DNA from: Acetatifactor sp.
GTDB taxonomy: Bacteria; Bacillota; Clostridia; Lachnospirales; Lachnospiraceae
DNA: 64,000 bases
Assembly: GCA_016290775.1 (NCBI GenBank)
Contig: JAEEVF010000012.1
Span: forward strand, 50,338 to 114,337
Direction of reading: 5' to 3'
The notes beneath the pieces were generated by a model, which was given only the letters and a program-made list of their open reading frames with translations, searched no databases and was not told the origin of the DNA. The translations under genes were made by a program, and so were the position numbers. Positions 26,828-34,619 of this stretch are shown here, piece by piece (position 1 is the first letter of the stretch; each line of letters starts with the position of its first letter).

Positions 26828-28201
26828 ATGATCAAGCAAAAAATCAAGACTTACGATGAAGCGGTGGAATACCTTTTGAACATTCCCCGCTTCACAAAGA
26901 AAAACAGCATGGAGGATACCAAGGCGTTCTTAGGGCGCCTTGGGAATCCTGACAAGGATCTTCGGATCTTACACGTGGCAGGCACAAACGGCAAAGGAAG
27001 CGTTTGTGCCTATTTGCGGTGCATGTGCGAAGCGGCCGGCCTTACGACCTGCGTGTTCACTTCGCCGCATTTGGTGGACGTGCGCGAGCGGTTTCTCATC
27101 CGCGGAAGAATGATCAGCAAAAAGCGATTCCTTAGCGCATTCCTTACCGTATATGAACAGATCCCCTGGGAAGTGCTTTCCGCAGAGGACCCCTTTAACG
27201 AAGCGGGCGCTTTGCCCGAGGGCTTTTATCACCCCACTTTTTTTGAATATCTTTTCTTCATGGCGATGGTCACGTTCCGCGAGGAAGCACCCGACGTCTG
27301 CATTTTGGAGACGGGGCTTGGCGGCAGGCTTGACGCCACCAATGCCGTATCCCGTAAGGACCTTGCCGTGATCACAAGGATCAGCCTTGATCACATGGAA
27401 TATCTTGGCGACACCACGGAGCTGATCGCGGCCGAAAAGGCCGGGATCATGGCAAAGGGTGTCCCTGCAGTATATCTTGCCGACGACAAGCCGGTTGCAA
27501 AGGTTCTTTTGGAAGCAGCAAAGAAAAAGGGCGCGATCCCTTGTCCGATCTCGAAAGACAACTACTCGCTCACAAAATTTCGGAATAAAATCATTGATTT
27601 TTCTTTACATACTCGTTATTATAAAGATATTAGCGTTACTCTGCATACATATGCCCTGTACCAAATGGAGAATGCCACATTGGCCGTTTCGGCCCTTGAA
27701 GCATGGGACAAAGGAAGGACGATCACTGCAGAGCACGTGAAGGCGGGACTGGCAAAATGCTTTTGGCCTGGTCGCATGGAGGAGATCGCGAAAAACGTGT
27801 TTATTGACGGCGCGCACAATGAGGACGGCGTCAGGGCGTTTTTGGATTCCGTTCGTGCCAACCGGCAAAAGAAAGAGGCAATCCTGCTCTTTTCTGCCGT
27901 AAAAGATAAGCAGTATGACAAGATGCTGGGGGAGATCATATCCTCCGGCTTGTTCACGGAACTTTACCTGGTACCGCTGCATTCCGGGCGTGCGACCAGT
28001 CTTGAGACCTTAAAGGAGCTTGCGATCAAGCTTTCCAAGGGTACAAGGCTAAAGATCGGTACGTTTGACGAAGTGCAGGATGCCATGAAAACGCTCCTTT
28101 CACAAAAGAAGGAGAGCCAGACTCTCTACGTAGCCGGAAGCCTTTATCTGGTGGGCGAAGTGAAAGCGCATTTAGGAGTATTGAAAAATGATCAACTTTG
28201 A
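26828..28201 (+). CDS. folC: Folylpolyglutamate synthase / dihydrofolate synthase
   Basis: 457-residue Mur-ligase-type enzyme that adds glutamate to folates (and to dihydropteroate in bifunctional forms) using ATP. The P-loop GTNGKGSV is at residues 52-59, with the following family motif FTSPHL and the conserved HxAHN-like segment FIDGAHNEDG in the C-terminal domain. Length is typical. It lies behind valS with a short gap; valS-folC is a common order in Firmicutes. The coding region around 27570-27660 is locally AT-rich. The stop overlaps by 14 bases the start of a small acidic gene, implying translational coupling. Confidence 0.95.
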   Translation: MIKQKIKTYDEAVEYLLNIPRFTKKNSMEDTKAFLGRLGNPDKDLRILHVAGTNGKGSVCAYLRCMCEAAGLTTCVFTSPHLVDVRERFLIRGRMISKKRFLSAFLTVYEQIPWEVLSAEDPFNEAGALPEGFYHPTFFEYLFFMAMVTFREEAPDVCILETGLGGRLDATNAVSRKDLAVITRISLDHMEYLGDTTELIAAEKAGIMAKGVPAVYLADDKPVAKVLLEAAKKKGAIPCPISKDNYSLTKFRNKIIDFSLHTRYYKDISVTLHTYALYQMENATLAVSALEAWDKGRTITAEHVKAGLAKCFWPGRMEEIAKNVFIDGAHNEDGVRAFLDSVRANRQKKEAILLFSAVKDKQYDKMLGEIISSGLFTELYLVPLHSGRATSLETLKELAIKLSKGTRLKIGTFDEVQDAMKTLLSQKKESQTLYVAGSLYLVGEVKAHLGVLKNDQL

Positions 28202-28349
28202 AGAAGAATTGAAGAAGTTCCATCCAAGCACAGAGGTGGAAGACATCAAGGACAGCATATATGAGCACAGCGCAACGGACGTGGCGGGCGTGTTCGAGCA
28301 GATGTTCGTTAAAAAAGAAGAAACGCAGGAGCCGATGATAGGAGGTTGA
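28188..28349 (+). CDS. Small acidic protein between folC and the zinc-ribbon TPR gene
   Basis: 53-residue ORF starting at ATG 28188 and ending at TGA 28347-28349. It begins MINFEEELKKF and is mostly acidic and helical, with no membrane segment. TAGGAG at 28174-28179 is a good ribosome site nine bases or so before the start. It overlaps folC by 14 bases and ends one base before the next ATG, with the next gene's AGGAGG lying inside its own last codons. This tight packing on both sides is the main evidence that it is a real gene. I do not recognise a family; function unknown. Confidence 0.7.
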   Translation: MINFEEELKKFHPSTEVEDIKDSIYEHSATDVAGVFEQMFVKKEETQEPMIGG

Positions 28350-28350
28350 C

Positions 28351-29766
28351 ATGGTTTGTTACCAGTGCGGCTGCCAACTGTCGGAGCAGGACTATTGCAC
28401 TTCCTGCGGCGCGGACGTCTCCTTGTACAAGAAGATCCTTGCATTGTCGAACCACTATTATAACGTGGGACTCGACAGGGCGAAGGTAAGGGATCTGACC
28501 GGTGCCATTGACAGCTTGGAACAGAGCCTTAAGTTTAATAGCAGAAACGTAGAAGCCAGAAACCTTTTGGGTCTGGTATATTATGAGATCGGCGAATGTA
28601 CGGAAGCCATGAGCGAATGGATCCTGAGCATGAACGTCGAGCCAAAGAAGAACATTGCGTCGGATTACATCCAGAGGATCCAGAACAATCCTTCGAGATA
28701 TGACGTGATCCGACAGACCATGAAAAAGTTTAATCAGGCACTCGCTTACTGTCAGCAGGGCAGTAAAGACCTTGCCGTGATCCAGTTAAAGAAGGTACTG
28801 TCGCTAAGTCCTCGTTTTGTGAAGGCACATCTTTTGCTTGCATTGCTTCACATTGACAACGAAGAGTGGGAAAGGGCAAGAAGAGAACTGAGCAAGGTCC
28901 TTAGCGTGGACCGCGGGAACACGCAGGCGCTGCTTTACGTCCAGGAAGTGGAGCGTATGCTTGCACCCGACGACATTGAAAAGAACGATAAGAGGCGCAG
29001 AAAGGAAGAAACCGTTCGCTATCAGAGCGACAACGAGGTGATCATCCAGCCGTCCAACCTTGCGGAAGGGACCAGGAGCGGTTTCTCCACTGTCCTGAAC
29101 GTGTTCATCGGTCTGGTGATCGGTGCCGCCGCAATGTATTTCCTTGTGTTGCCGGCAAATAAAGAGGCTGCGCAGAGCGAGGCGCAAGAGCGCGTTGAGA
29201 CCATTGCAGGTCAGCTTGATTCCAAGACCAATGAGATCCAGCAACTCGAAAATCAGGTGACGACTCTGCGTGCTTCCGTTGCGCGCCTGGAGGCAAGCCT
29301 TGATGAATATGAAGGCACGGAAGGAAAGCTTCAGGAGATGGATCGGCTGTTCGCGGCCGCTGCCACTTACCTTACGACGAAGGACGTGGGACAGACTGCG
29401 GAATTGATGGATCAGGTACGTGAGAACGTAAAGGTTGAGGAAACCTCGGAGGAATTCCAGGAGCTCTTTAACGTGCTTCTTGGGATCATTGGTCCGGAGC
29501 TTGCGACGACATATAATGACGCAGGCTATGTTTCCCTTCGCAACAAGGATTATGAGTCAGCCATCGAGAGCTTTGCCAAGGCGGTTTATTATGATCCGAA
29601 GAATTCCGAGGCACTGCTTGGCCTTGGAAATGCATATCGCGGAAACGAAGACGCGGTAAATGCCGTGACCATTTACAATCGCGTGGTTGAGTTGTTCCCG
29701 GATTCAGATGCAGCCAGAAAGGCCACGCAGTGGCTTGCAAGCTACGATGAAGGGGCAATGGAATAA
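28351..29766 (+). CDS. Zinc-ribbon, TPR and single-pass membrane protein
   Basis: 471 residues. It opens with a zinc ribbon (two CxxC pairs, CYQCGC and CTSCGA, residues 3-18). TPR repeats follow (about 35-200). Then come a single membrane helix (about 249-270), a coiled coil (about 275-325) and further TPR repeats outside (about 390-465). The protein therefore seems to join a cytoplasmic zinc/TPR part with an extracytoplasmic TPR part. It probably scaffolds protein contacts at the envelope, but no partner is known. The next gene, a membrane-anchored lysozyme, follows after 20 bases, so a shared role in cell-wall remodelling is plausible. Confidence 0.85.
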   Translation: MVCYQCGCQLSEQDYCTSCGADVSLYKKILALSNHYYNVGLDRAKVRDLTGAIDSLEQSLKFNSRNVEARNLLGLVYYEIGECTEAMSEWILSMNVEPKKNIASDYIQRIQNNPSRYDVIRQTMKKFNQALAYCQQGSKDLAVIQLKKVLSLSPRFVKAHLLLALLHIDNEEWERARRELSKVLSVDRGNTQALLYVQEVERMLAPDDIEKNDKRRRKEETVRYQSDNEVIIQPSNLAEGTRSGFSTVLNVFIGLVIGAAAMYFLVLPANKEAAQSEAQERVETIAGQLDSKTNEIQQLENQVTTLRASVARLEASLDEYEGTEGKLQEMDRLFAAAATYLTTKDVGQTAELMDQVRENVKVEETSEEFQELFNVLLGIIGPELATTYNDAGYVSLRNKDYESAIESFAKAVYYDPKNSEALLGLGNAYRGNEDAVNAVTIYNRVVELFPDSDAARKATQWLASYDEGAME

Positions 29767-29786
29767 AGGCTTAGGAGAACAAAAGC

Positions 29787-31145
29787 ATGAAATTGGGGCA
29801 ACTAAGATCGGTGACCGATAGCGAGATCGAAGAGGAATTCCCTGAAGAGATCGAGGAAATTGAAGAAATCGAAGAGCTCGGAGACGCGCAAGGCGAATTG
29901 GAAGAAACCTATGAGGGTGATCCTGACGGAGCGTATGAAGGCGAGCCCGAGGGAGACTTTGAAGACGTACCGCAAGAGGGCGGCGAAGCAGGGGATGAGA
30001 CCACAGGCGCCGCACCCGCAGGCGTAAGGTATGCGCCCGTTTACGACGGACCGCAGGAGGCACCGAAAAAGAAAAAGAGTGCCATTCGTCTTCCGCTCAT
30101 CCTGATCGCAGTGTTGGTGCTGCTTTTGGCGATCGCATTCGGAGGCTTTAAGCTTTACGACGTCTATACGGAGAAGCAAAATCAGATTGCTTCTTTGGAG
30201 GAGCAGGTGGCTTCGAAGGAAGCAAGTCTTGCAGAGGAACAAAAGCAAAAGGCTGAGCTCGAGGCGCGTCTTGCGAATGAGTTTTCTCAAGGCGTAAACA
30301 ACGGTGAGGAGAAGGTTCTTAATCGCATTCGCCAGAGCATTCAGAGCGGCACCAGCGTGGTGGAGACCTTGCGTGCGCTTTACCCGGATCAGCTTGTGGT
30401 GGCAAGCGGCGGAACCTATCATTTCATTCCGATCAACAATGCATTAAAGAGAAATTCTTACAGCGCCGAAAACCTCGTAAAGCAGGCAAACGGCGAGATG
30501 CAGTACGTACAGTCCGGCGAAGTGACGTCCTACAAGGGCATCGACGTATCCAAGTTCCAGGGTACCATTGACTGGAAGAAGGTTGCGGCAGACGGCGTAA
30601 GCTTTGCTTACATCCGTGTCGGATATCGCGGCTATGGCGAAAACGGGACGCTTGTGGAGGATCCTTGCGCAAGGGATAACCTTAAGGGCGCAAACAATGC
30701 CGGAATTGCAACGGGCGTTTACTTCTACACCCAGGCAACGACCATTGAAGAGGCGAAGGAAGAGGTCCGCATGGTGACCGACATCATCCGGGGCTATCGG
30801 ATTGACTGTCCCATCGTCGTTGACGTGGAGCGTGTTTCCAGCGCCAGCGCAAGAATGAACCAGCTGGACGTAAAGCTCCGCACTGACGTGGTGAAGGCCT
30901 TCTGCGATGAGGTCATCAAGGCCGGCTACAGACCCATGATCTATCACAACCTGGAGATGGGTGCGGTGCTCCTCGACATTTCCAAGCTGGAAGAGTATGA
31001 CAAGTGGTTCGCATATTATAACGGCGACCTTTACTATCCCTATGACTACAAGGTGTTACAGTACTCCGACAAGGGGCGCGTTTCCGGCATCACGGGCGAC
31101 GTGGATCTGAACATTGCCTTTGAGCCGATCTGGAAATCAGAGTAA
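29787..31145 (+). CDS. Membrane-anchored GH25 lysozyme-like muramidase
   Basis: 452 residues. An unusually acidic cytoplasmic N-terminus of about 95 residues, rich in Glu, precedes one membrane helix (about 98-120) and a coiled coil (about 125-165). The C-terminal domain (about 247-450) is GH25: it has GIDVSKFQGTIDW with the first catalytic Asp, and PIVVDVE with the Asp-x-Glu pair. GH25 enzymes cut the MurNAc-GlcNAc bond of peptidoglycan. There is no signal-peptidase site, so the enzyme would stay tethered outside the membrane. It forms an operon with the zinc-ribbon TPR protein upstream. The cytoplasmic acidic tail is unusual for a lysozyme and may link it to a partner inside. Confidence 0.88.
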   Translation: MKLGQLRSVTDSEIEEEFPEEIEEIEEIEELGDAQGELEETYEGDPDGAYEGEPEGDFEDVPQEGGEAGDETTGAAPAGVRYAPVYDGPQEAPKKKKSAIRLPLILIAVLVLLLAIAFGGFKLYDVYTEKQNQIASLEEQVASKEASLAEEQKQKAELEARLANEFSQGVNNGEEKVLNRIRQSIQSGTSVVETLRALYPDQLVVASGGTYHFIPINNALKRNSYSAENLVKQANGEMQYVQSGEVTSYKGIDVSKFQGTIDWKKVAADGVSFAYIRVGYRGYGENGTLVEDPCARDNLKGANNAGIATGVYFYTQATTIEEAKEEVRMVTDIIRGYRIDCPIVVDVERVSSASARMNQLDVKLRTDVVKAFCDEVIKAGYRPMIYHNLEMGAVLLDISKLEEYDKWFAYYNGDLYYPYDYKVLQYSDKGRVSGITGDVDLNIAFEPIWKSE

Positions 31146-31250
31146 GCCTGAATGGTCAAGAATTAAGAAGCATATAGCAAGAGAACGTTAGCATGCCTTT
31201 CTCATAAAATGCTATAATTTTTTCAGAAGGTTTTTCTGAAAGGAGAGCAT

Positions 31251-32276
31251 ATGAGAAAGGCATTGTTTATTGGCGGAACAGGAACGATCAGCATGGCCAT
31301 CACAAGGCAGCTGGCAAAGGGAGATGAGTGGGAGCTGTGGCTCTTAAACCGCGGCAGCAGGAAGGAAGAACTGCCTGAGGGCGTGAAGGTACTTAACGGC
31401 GACATTAAAGACGAGGCAAAGATCGCGGAGCTTCTTGGAGACATGACCTTTGACACCGTCTGCGACTTCATTGGTTTTGTTCCCGCACAGGTAGAGCGCG
31501 ACGTGCGCCTGTTTAGCGGCAGGACAAAGCAATTCATGTATATCAGTTCGGCTTCGGCATATCAAAAGCCCGTGGGGGATTTTCGGATCACGGAGGGCAC
31601 GCCCCTTGCCAATCCCTATTGGGAGTATTCCCGCAACAAGATCGCGTGCGAGGAGCTTTTGATGAAGGAATATCGGGAGAATGGCTTCCCCGTGACCATC
31701 ATCCGTCCCAGCCATACCTATGACGAGCGCAACGTTCCCATGGGCGTTCACGGCAGTAAGGGAAGCTTCCAGGTGCTAAAGCGCATGATGGAAGGAAAGC
31801 CGGTGATCGTTCACGGCGACGGCACAAGCCTTTGGACCATGACACACAACAGCGATTTTGCAAAGGGCTTTATCGGTCTTATGGGCAACGTGCATGCCAT
31901 CGGTGAGGCTTATCAGATCACAAATGATGAGACCCTGACCTGGAATCAGATCTTTTGGGCCATCGCGGACGTGCTGGGCGTAGAGTATAAGCCGTATTAC
32001 GTTGCTTCGGACTATTTGGCGTCCTTTGGGAAATATGATCTTTACGGCGGACTTCTTGGAGACAAGTCCAATTGCGTTGTCTTTGACAACACAAAGTTAA
32101 AGCGTGCCGTTCCCGGGCTTTGCATGAACGTTCGATTTGAACAGGGCGTTCGCAGCACGATAGAATATATCCTTTCGCACCCGGAATGTCAGGTGGAGGA
32201 TCCTGAGTTTGATGCCTGGTGCGACCGCCTGATCGGCGAGCTGGAGGCCGCAAAGAAGCGGATCATGGAAGCATAG
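31251..32276 (+). CDS. NAD(P)-dependent epimerase/dehydratase (extended SDR)
   Basis: 341-residue Rossmann-fold protein. The nucleotide-binding turn is FIGGTGTIS, a variant of GxxGxxG in which Ser replaces the last Gly. The catalytic YxxxK is in YSRNK, with a serine pair (YISSASAY) before it. It resembles NAD-dependent epimerases that act on sugar nucleotides or similar substrates, and plant isoflavone-reductase-like members. The substrate cannot be told. AAAGGAGAGC precedes the start. It stands alone between GH25 and the MarR-ABC operon, so context gives no clue. Confidence 0.85.
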   Translation: MRKALFIGGTGTISMAITRQLAKGDEWELWLLNRGSRKEELPEGVKVLNGDIKDEAKIAELLGDMTFDTVCDFIGFVPAQVERDVRLFSGRTKQFMYISSASAYQKPVGDFRITEGTPLANPYWEYSRNKIACEELLMKEYRENGFPVTIIRPSHTYDERNVPMGVHGSKGSFQVLKRMMEGKPVIVHGDGTSLWTMTHNSDFAKGFIGLMGNVHAIGEAYQITNDETLTWNQIFWAIADVLGVEYKPYYVASDYLASFGKYDLYGGLLGDKSNCVVFDNTKLKRAVPGLCMNVRFEQGVRSTIEYILSHPECQVEDPEFDAWCDRLIGELEAAKKRIMEA

Positions 32277-32309
32277 CGCATTGATGAAAAAATGTTTTTA
32301 TTTTGGTAC

Positions 32310-32337
32310 TTGATTTTTTCAGAGAGCAGAGTATAAT
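32310..32337 (+). promoter_or_regulatory. Sigma-A promoter of the marR-ABC operon
   Basis: TTGATT (32310-32315) and a perfect TATAAT (32332-32337) are 16 bases apart. The double operator begins on the next base, so bound repressor would cover the transcription start. Confidence 0.8.
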
Positions 32338-32371
32338 GTTAGGTGGCTAACAAAGATGTTAGTCACCTAAC
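32338..32371. promoter_or_regulatory. Double palindromic operator, probable MarR binding site
   Basis: Two 14-base palindromes, GTTAGgtggCTAAC (32338-32351) and GTTAGtcacCTAAC (32358-32371), have centres 20 bases apart. Together they are also a near-perfect 34-base inverted repeat. GTTAG/CTAAC half-sites are typical of MarR-type operators. The site overlaps the start of transcription of the regulator gene, which implies autorepression; the 20-base spacing would put two dimers on one face of the helix. Confidence 0.8.
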
Positions 32372-32407
32372 TTTCTTTTGGACGGAATAAGAGGAAAGGA
32401 GTGGAAC

Positions 32408-32854
32408 ATGGGACAAGACAGCGAACGCGCCATTGGTTTTGAGCTTGGCATGATCAACAATCTGACGAGACGTTGCCTGAATCAGCGCTTTGCGGAGAAT
32501 GGTTTGGAGGATCTTGGAGGCATCCAGGGACCGGTGATCGGCGCGATCTATTCCAACAGCAAAAAGGGAGACGTGTTTCAGAAGGACATCGAGAAATGGT
32601 TTCAGATCAGACGCTCCACGGCGACGGTCATGCTGCAGAGCATGGAGCAGAAGGGCCTGATCGAAAGGATATCGGTGCCGGGGGATAAGCGCCTCAAAAA
32701 GATCGTCCTGACGAAGAAGGCAGAGGAGCGCCACTTCAAGGTGAAAAAGCAGATCGAGAAATTTCATCGCGAGCTGGAAGAGGGCATCTCTCCGGAAGAA
32801 AAAAAGGAGTTCCTTCGGATCTTAGATCAAATCCGGAAGAATCTCGAAAAATAG
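32408..32854 (+). CDS. MarR-family transcriptional repressor
   Basis: 148-residue winged-helix protein. The recognition region is WFQIRRSTATVMLQSMEQKGLIERI, and the wing holds DKRLKKI, both typical of MarR. The start at 32408 is chosen for AAAGGAG (32396-32402); an upstream start at 32378 has no comparable site. It likely represses itself and the two ABC exporter genes behind it, through the paired palindromes at the promoter. MarR dimers release DNA on binding small aromatic compounds or drugs. The MarR-ABC-ABC order is common in Firmicutes and usually linked to drug or peptide efflux. Confidence 0.92.
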   Translation: MGQDSERAIGFELGMINNLTRRCLNQRFAENGLEDLGGIQGPVIGAIYSNSKKGDVFQKDIEKWFQIRRSTATVMLQSMEQKGLIERISVPGDKRLKKIVLTKKAEERHFKVKKQIEKFHRELEEGISPEEKKEFLRILDQIRKNLEK

Positions 32855-32867
32855 AAAGGGTAACAAA

Positions 32868-34619
32868 ATGGTAAAGACACTATTAAAACAGGTCAAGGAA
32901 TTTAAGAGGGATTCCCTCCTGACCCCCTGCTTCATGATCCTGGAGGTTTTGATGGAAGTCCTGATCCCTCTGCTCATGGGCTCGATCATCAACGATGGAA
33001 TTGAAAAGGGGAACATTCAGCACATTTATCTGATGGGCGCTGCAATGCTGGTCGCCGCGGTCATCGGACTTTTTGCGGGAGCCATGGGCGGTAAATACGG
33101 CGCAAGGGCTGCCACGGGCTTTGCAAAGAACCTAAGAGAGGCGATGTTCACGAAGATCCAGACCTTCTCCTTTGCAAACATTGACAAGTTTTCAACGGCA
33201 GGTCTCGTGACGCGACTGACAACGGACGTAAGTAACCTTCAGAACGCGTACCAGATGATCCTGCGTATGTGCATCCGCGCACCGTTCAGTCTTGTGATCG
33301 CCATGGTGGCATCCTACTTTGTCAGCCCCAGGATCGCGAGAATCTATCTTACGGCAGTGTTCTTGCTCGGCGCGGTTCTTGTGACCATCATGAAATTTGC
33401 GATGAAATATTTCTCCCAGTTGTTTGAGAAATATGACGCGTTGAACGAAAGCACGCAGGAGAACGTTACCGCTTCGAGAGTGGTAAAGGCATACGTGCGT
33501 GAGGATTATGAGATCAAGAAGTTCCAAAAGGCCAGCGGCGACGTGTATGACCTGGGCGTGAGGGCAGAGAAGATGATCATCTTAAACAGCCCCTTCATGC
33601 AGGCCACCGTTTACACCTGTATCCTTCTCATCAGCTGGATCGGCGCACACATGATCGTCAGCGACGAGCTTTTGGTCGGTGATCTGTCAACGCTCCTTGC
33701 ATATTGCATGAACATCCTGATGAATTTGATGATGCTTTCCATGGTATTTGTCATGATCACCATGAGTATGGCAAGCGCAAAGCGTGTGGCTGAGGTGTTA
33801 AACGAAGAGAGCACCATCAAGAATCCCAAAGACCCCGTGATGAACGTAGGCGACGGAAGCATTGAATTCCGCGACGTGACCTTCCGTTATGACGAGCATT
33901 CCGAGACCCCCGTGCTTGACCACGTGAACCTGAAGATCGCATCCGGCGAGACCATCGGCATCATTGGTGGTACGGGTAGTTCCAAGACAAGCCTTGTGAA
34001 CCTGATCAGCCGGTTGTATGACGCCTCTTCGGGAAAAGTTATGGTGGGCGGCTGGGACGTTCGGGAGTACGACCTTGAAGCCTTAAGAAATCAGGTTTCC
34101 ATGGTGCTTCAGAAGAACGAGCTGTTTTACGGCACGATTTTGGATAACCTTCGCTGGGGCGATGAGACTGCCTCGGAGGAAGAGTGCAGGAGGGCGTGTC
34201 GCATGGCCTGCGCGGATGAGTTTATCGAGAAAATGCCGCAGGGATATGAAACCATCATCGAACAGGGCGGCTCCAATGTCTCCGGCGGTCAGAAGCAGAG
34301 GCTTTGCATTGCCAGGGCCCTTTTGAAGAAACCGAAGATCCTGATCCTCGATGACAGCACCAGTGCCGTGGATACCGCCACGGACGCAAAGATCCGCAAG
34401 GCGTTGGCCGAGGAGCTCCCGGAGATGACCAAGCTGATCATCGCCCAGAGGATCTCCAGCGTGCAGCATGCAGACCGCATCATCGTCATGAATGACGGTA
34501 AGGTGGACGGCGTCGGAACACATGAGGAATTGCTTGCAAATAACGTGATCTACCGCGAGGTATATGAGGCACAGACTGGCGGCAACAGAGATTTTGATGA
34601 GAATGGGGGTGAGAACTAA
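32868..34619 (+). CDS. ABC exporter subunit with degenerate catalytic site (heterodimer partner 1)
   Basis: 583 residues: six membrane helices, then an ATPase domain. Walker A is GGTGSSKT (Gly367-Thr374), the signature is SGGQKQR, and Walker B is ILILDD. The catalytic glutamate after Walker B is replaced by Asp496, the usual mark of the non-consensus ATP site in heterodimeric exporters such as BmrCD and TM287/288. It overlaps the next exporter gene by one base (TAATG). It should pair with that protein to pump a drug, lipid or peptide out of the cell. Control is by the MarR repressor upstream. Confidence 0.92.
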   Translation: MVKTLLKQVKEFKRDSLLTPCFMILEVLMEVLIPLLMGSIINDGIEKGNIQHIYLMGAAMLVAAVIGLFAGAMGGKYGARAATGFAKNLREAMFTKIQTFSFANIDKFSTAGLVTRLTTDVSNLQNAYQMILRMCIRAPFSLVIAMVASYFVSPRIARIYLTAVFLLGAVLVTIMKFAMKYFSQLFEKYDALNESTQENVTASRVVKAYVREDYEIKKFQKASGDVYDLGVRAEKMIILNSPFMQATVYTCILLISWIGAHMIVSDELLVGDLSTLLAYCMNILMNLMMLSMVFVMITMSMASAKRVAEVLNEESTIKNPKDPVMNVGDGSIEFRDVTFRYDEHSETPVLDHVNLKIASGETIGIIGGTGSSKTSLVNLISRLYDASSGKVMVGGWDVREYDLEALRNQVSMVLQKNELFYGTILDNLRWGDETASEEECRRACRMACADEFIEKMPQGYETIIEQGGSNVSGGQKQRLCIARALLKKPKILILDDSTSAVDTATDAKIRKALAEELPEMTKLIIAQRISSVQHADRIIVMNDGKVDGVGTHEELLANNVIYREVYEAQTGGNRDFDENGGEN

